Source: an uncultured Eubacteriales bacterium (GTDB taxonomy: Bacteria; Bacillota; Clostridia; Oscillospirales; Oscillospiraceae). Taken from it: a stretch of DNA of 13,662 bases. The position numbers and the translations under genes were made by a program. The stretch is from the NCBI GenBank assembly GCA_902475515.1, contig CABSAB010000008.1:1-13662 (forward strand), written 5' to 3'. Position 1 is the stretch's first letter. Every line of letters starts with the position of its first letter. The notes beneath the pieces were generated by a model. That model did no database searches. It was given only the letters and a program-made list of their open reading frames with translations, and was not told the DNA's origin. Shown here one piece after another: positions 12,618 through 13,662 of the stretch.

Positions 12618-13662
12618 ATGGCTGATTCAAAATATTATATTCAAGGCGTCAACGGCCCCGTAGTCACAGTGCGGGGCGGCAAAGGCCTTGCCATGATGGA
12701 CATGGTGAGCGTGGGGCCAGAGGGCCTCATCGGCGAGGTGGTCTCCGTAGAAAACGACACCACCACTGTCCAGGTCTATGAGGATACCACGGGACTGACT
12801 CCCGGAATGCCTGTGACCCCCCGGGGTGCACCCATGTCAATTACCTTGGGGCCGGGCCTTTTAAACAACATCTATGACGGCATTTGCCGTCCTCTGAAGG
12901 GCATTGCCGAGGCCACTGGTGATTTTATTGGGCGGGGCATCCATATCCCTGCCCTGGATGCAGAAAAGACCTGGGATGTCACGATTCTGGTCTCTCCTGG
13001 CGATACGCTGGCCCCCGGCCAGGTCTATGCCGAATGTGATGAGACGCCGGTGCTTCGCCACCGGAGCATGCTCCGGCCGGACCTGTCCGGCAAGGTGGTC
13101 TCTGTAGTGCCGGACGGCACCTATACTGTCACGGACGTGCTGGTGACGCTGGAGACGCCCGACGGAGAAACTGTAGATTTGAAGCTGGCCCAGGAGTGGC
13201 CCATTCGGACGCCCCGGCCTGTTGCAAACCGTCGCGCCATTACGAAGCCACTGGTTACCGGCCAGCGCATCATCGATGTGCTGTTCCCGCTGGGCAAGGG
13301 CGGCTGTGCGGCGATCCCCGGCCCCTTCGGCGCGGGCAAAACCGTCACCCAGCATCAGCTGGCAAAATGGTCGGATGCAGACCTGATCGTATATTTAGGC
13401 TGCGGCGAACGCGGCAATGAGATGACCCAGGTGCTGGACGAATTTTCTGAGCTGATCGATCCCCACACTAATTATCCGCTGATGTACCGGACAGTGCTGC
13501 TGGCCAACACCTCCAATATGCCCGTTGCTGCCCGTGAGGCTTCCATCTATACAGGCATGACCATTGCGGAATACTACCGGGATATGGGCTACCATGTGGC
13601 CATGATGGCGGATTCCACCTCTCGCTGGGCAGAGGCCCTGCGTGAGATTTCCGGCCGTCTGG
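12618..13662 (+). CDS. V/A-type ATPase catalytic subunit A (partial, 3' end outside window)
   Basis: There are 348 codons to the right edge with no stop; the family has about 585-600, so roughly 60 percent is present. Subunit A holds the catalytic nucleotide sites in the A3B3 head. An N-terminal beta-barrel (YYIQGVNGPVVTVRGG) is followed by the bulge domain typical of A subunits (about 115-185). The catalytic core has P-loop GPFGAGKT (235-242, Lys241), GCGERGNEM with the likely catalytic Glu264, and ADSTSRWAEALREISGRL at the edge. A strong GAGGAGG precedes the ATG. The B and D subunit genes are expected downstream. Confidence 0.97.
   Translation, partial: MADSKYYIQGVNGPVVTVRGGKGLAMMDMVSVGPEGLIGEVVSVENDTTTVQVYEDTTGLTPGMPVTPRGAPMSITLGPGLLNNIYDGICRPLKGIAEATGDFIGRGIHIPALDAEKTWDVTILVSPGDTLAPGQVYAECDETPVLRHRSMLRPDLSGKVVSVVPDGTYTVTDVLVTLETPDGETVDLKLAQEWPIRTPRPVANRRAITKPLVTGQRIIDVLFPLGKGGCAAIPGPFGAGKTVTQHQLAKWSDADLIVYLGCGERGNEMTQVLDEFSELIDPHTNYPLMYRTVLLANTSNMPVAAREASIYTGMTIAEYYRDMGYHVAMMADSTSRWAEALREISGRL

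Noticed and set aside
1..13662. Mobile elements, CRISPR, tRNA/rRNA genes, riboswitches
   Set aside because: I looked for transposase or integrase motifs, regular direct repeats with spacers, tRNA-like cloverleaves and known riboswitch cores on both strands and saw none. A weak riboswitch or small RNA in 7585-7817 cannot be excluded by eye.

Overview
The window looks like chromosomal DNA from a moderately GC-rich, low-mobility region of an endospore-forming (or spore-lineage) Clostridia bacterium. An Oscillospiraceae/Ruminococcaceae-type gut anaerobe is my best guess. The reasons are a spoIIR homologue, AddAB-type recombination, the MEP-pathway gene ispE, strong GGAGG ribosome sites, and a bacterial V/A-type ATPase operon. 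No tRNA, rRNA, IS element, phage gene or CRISPR array was seen.

Two divergent gene blocks meet in the intergenic region at about 7570-7886. The left block (minus strand, 7569 down to 1) reads, in transcription order: an Lrp/AsnC regulator, a class I/II aminotransferase (the pair resembles Bacillus AlaR/AlaT), a perfect 15-bp hairpin, an archaeal-type phosphoglycerate mutase-family protein (ApgM/COG3635), a DUF1015 protein, ispE, a second hairpin with a 16-bp stem, spoIIR, and addB, which runs off the left edge. Several junctions are 4-base stop/start overlaps, implying translational coupling within two sub-operons (lrp-aminotransferase and apgM-DUF1015-ispE). Hairpins separate the sub-operons, and addB has its own very good sigma-A-like promoter starting at the spoIIR stop codon.

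The right block (plus strand, from about 7818/7887 to the right edge) is a V/A-type ATPase operon in the order G/H-C-I-K-F-E-A. The A gene is cut by the window end, and B and D are expected beyond it. G/H and E form the peripheral stalks; C and F belong to the central connection and stalk. I (the a-subunit) and the K proteolipid ring form the ion-translocating membrane sector, and A is the catalytic ATP-binding subunit. The key I-subunit arginines and the K-subunit glutamate are present. The glutamine that is a sodium ligand in the Enterococcus K ring is replaced by valine, which favours proton coupling.

Nothing here is a clear new multi-gene system. The most interesting signals are regulatory: the hairpin that buries the spoIIR ribosome site, the hairpin between the aminotransferase and apgM, repeated GCACAA motifs and two competing starts at the head of the ATPase operon, and a branched structure between the F and E genes. 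The functional puzzle is the coupled ApgM-DUF1015 pair.
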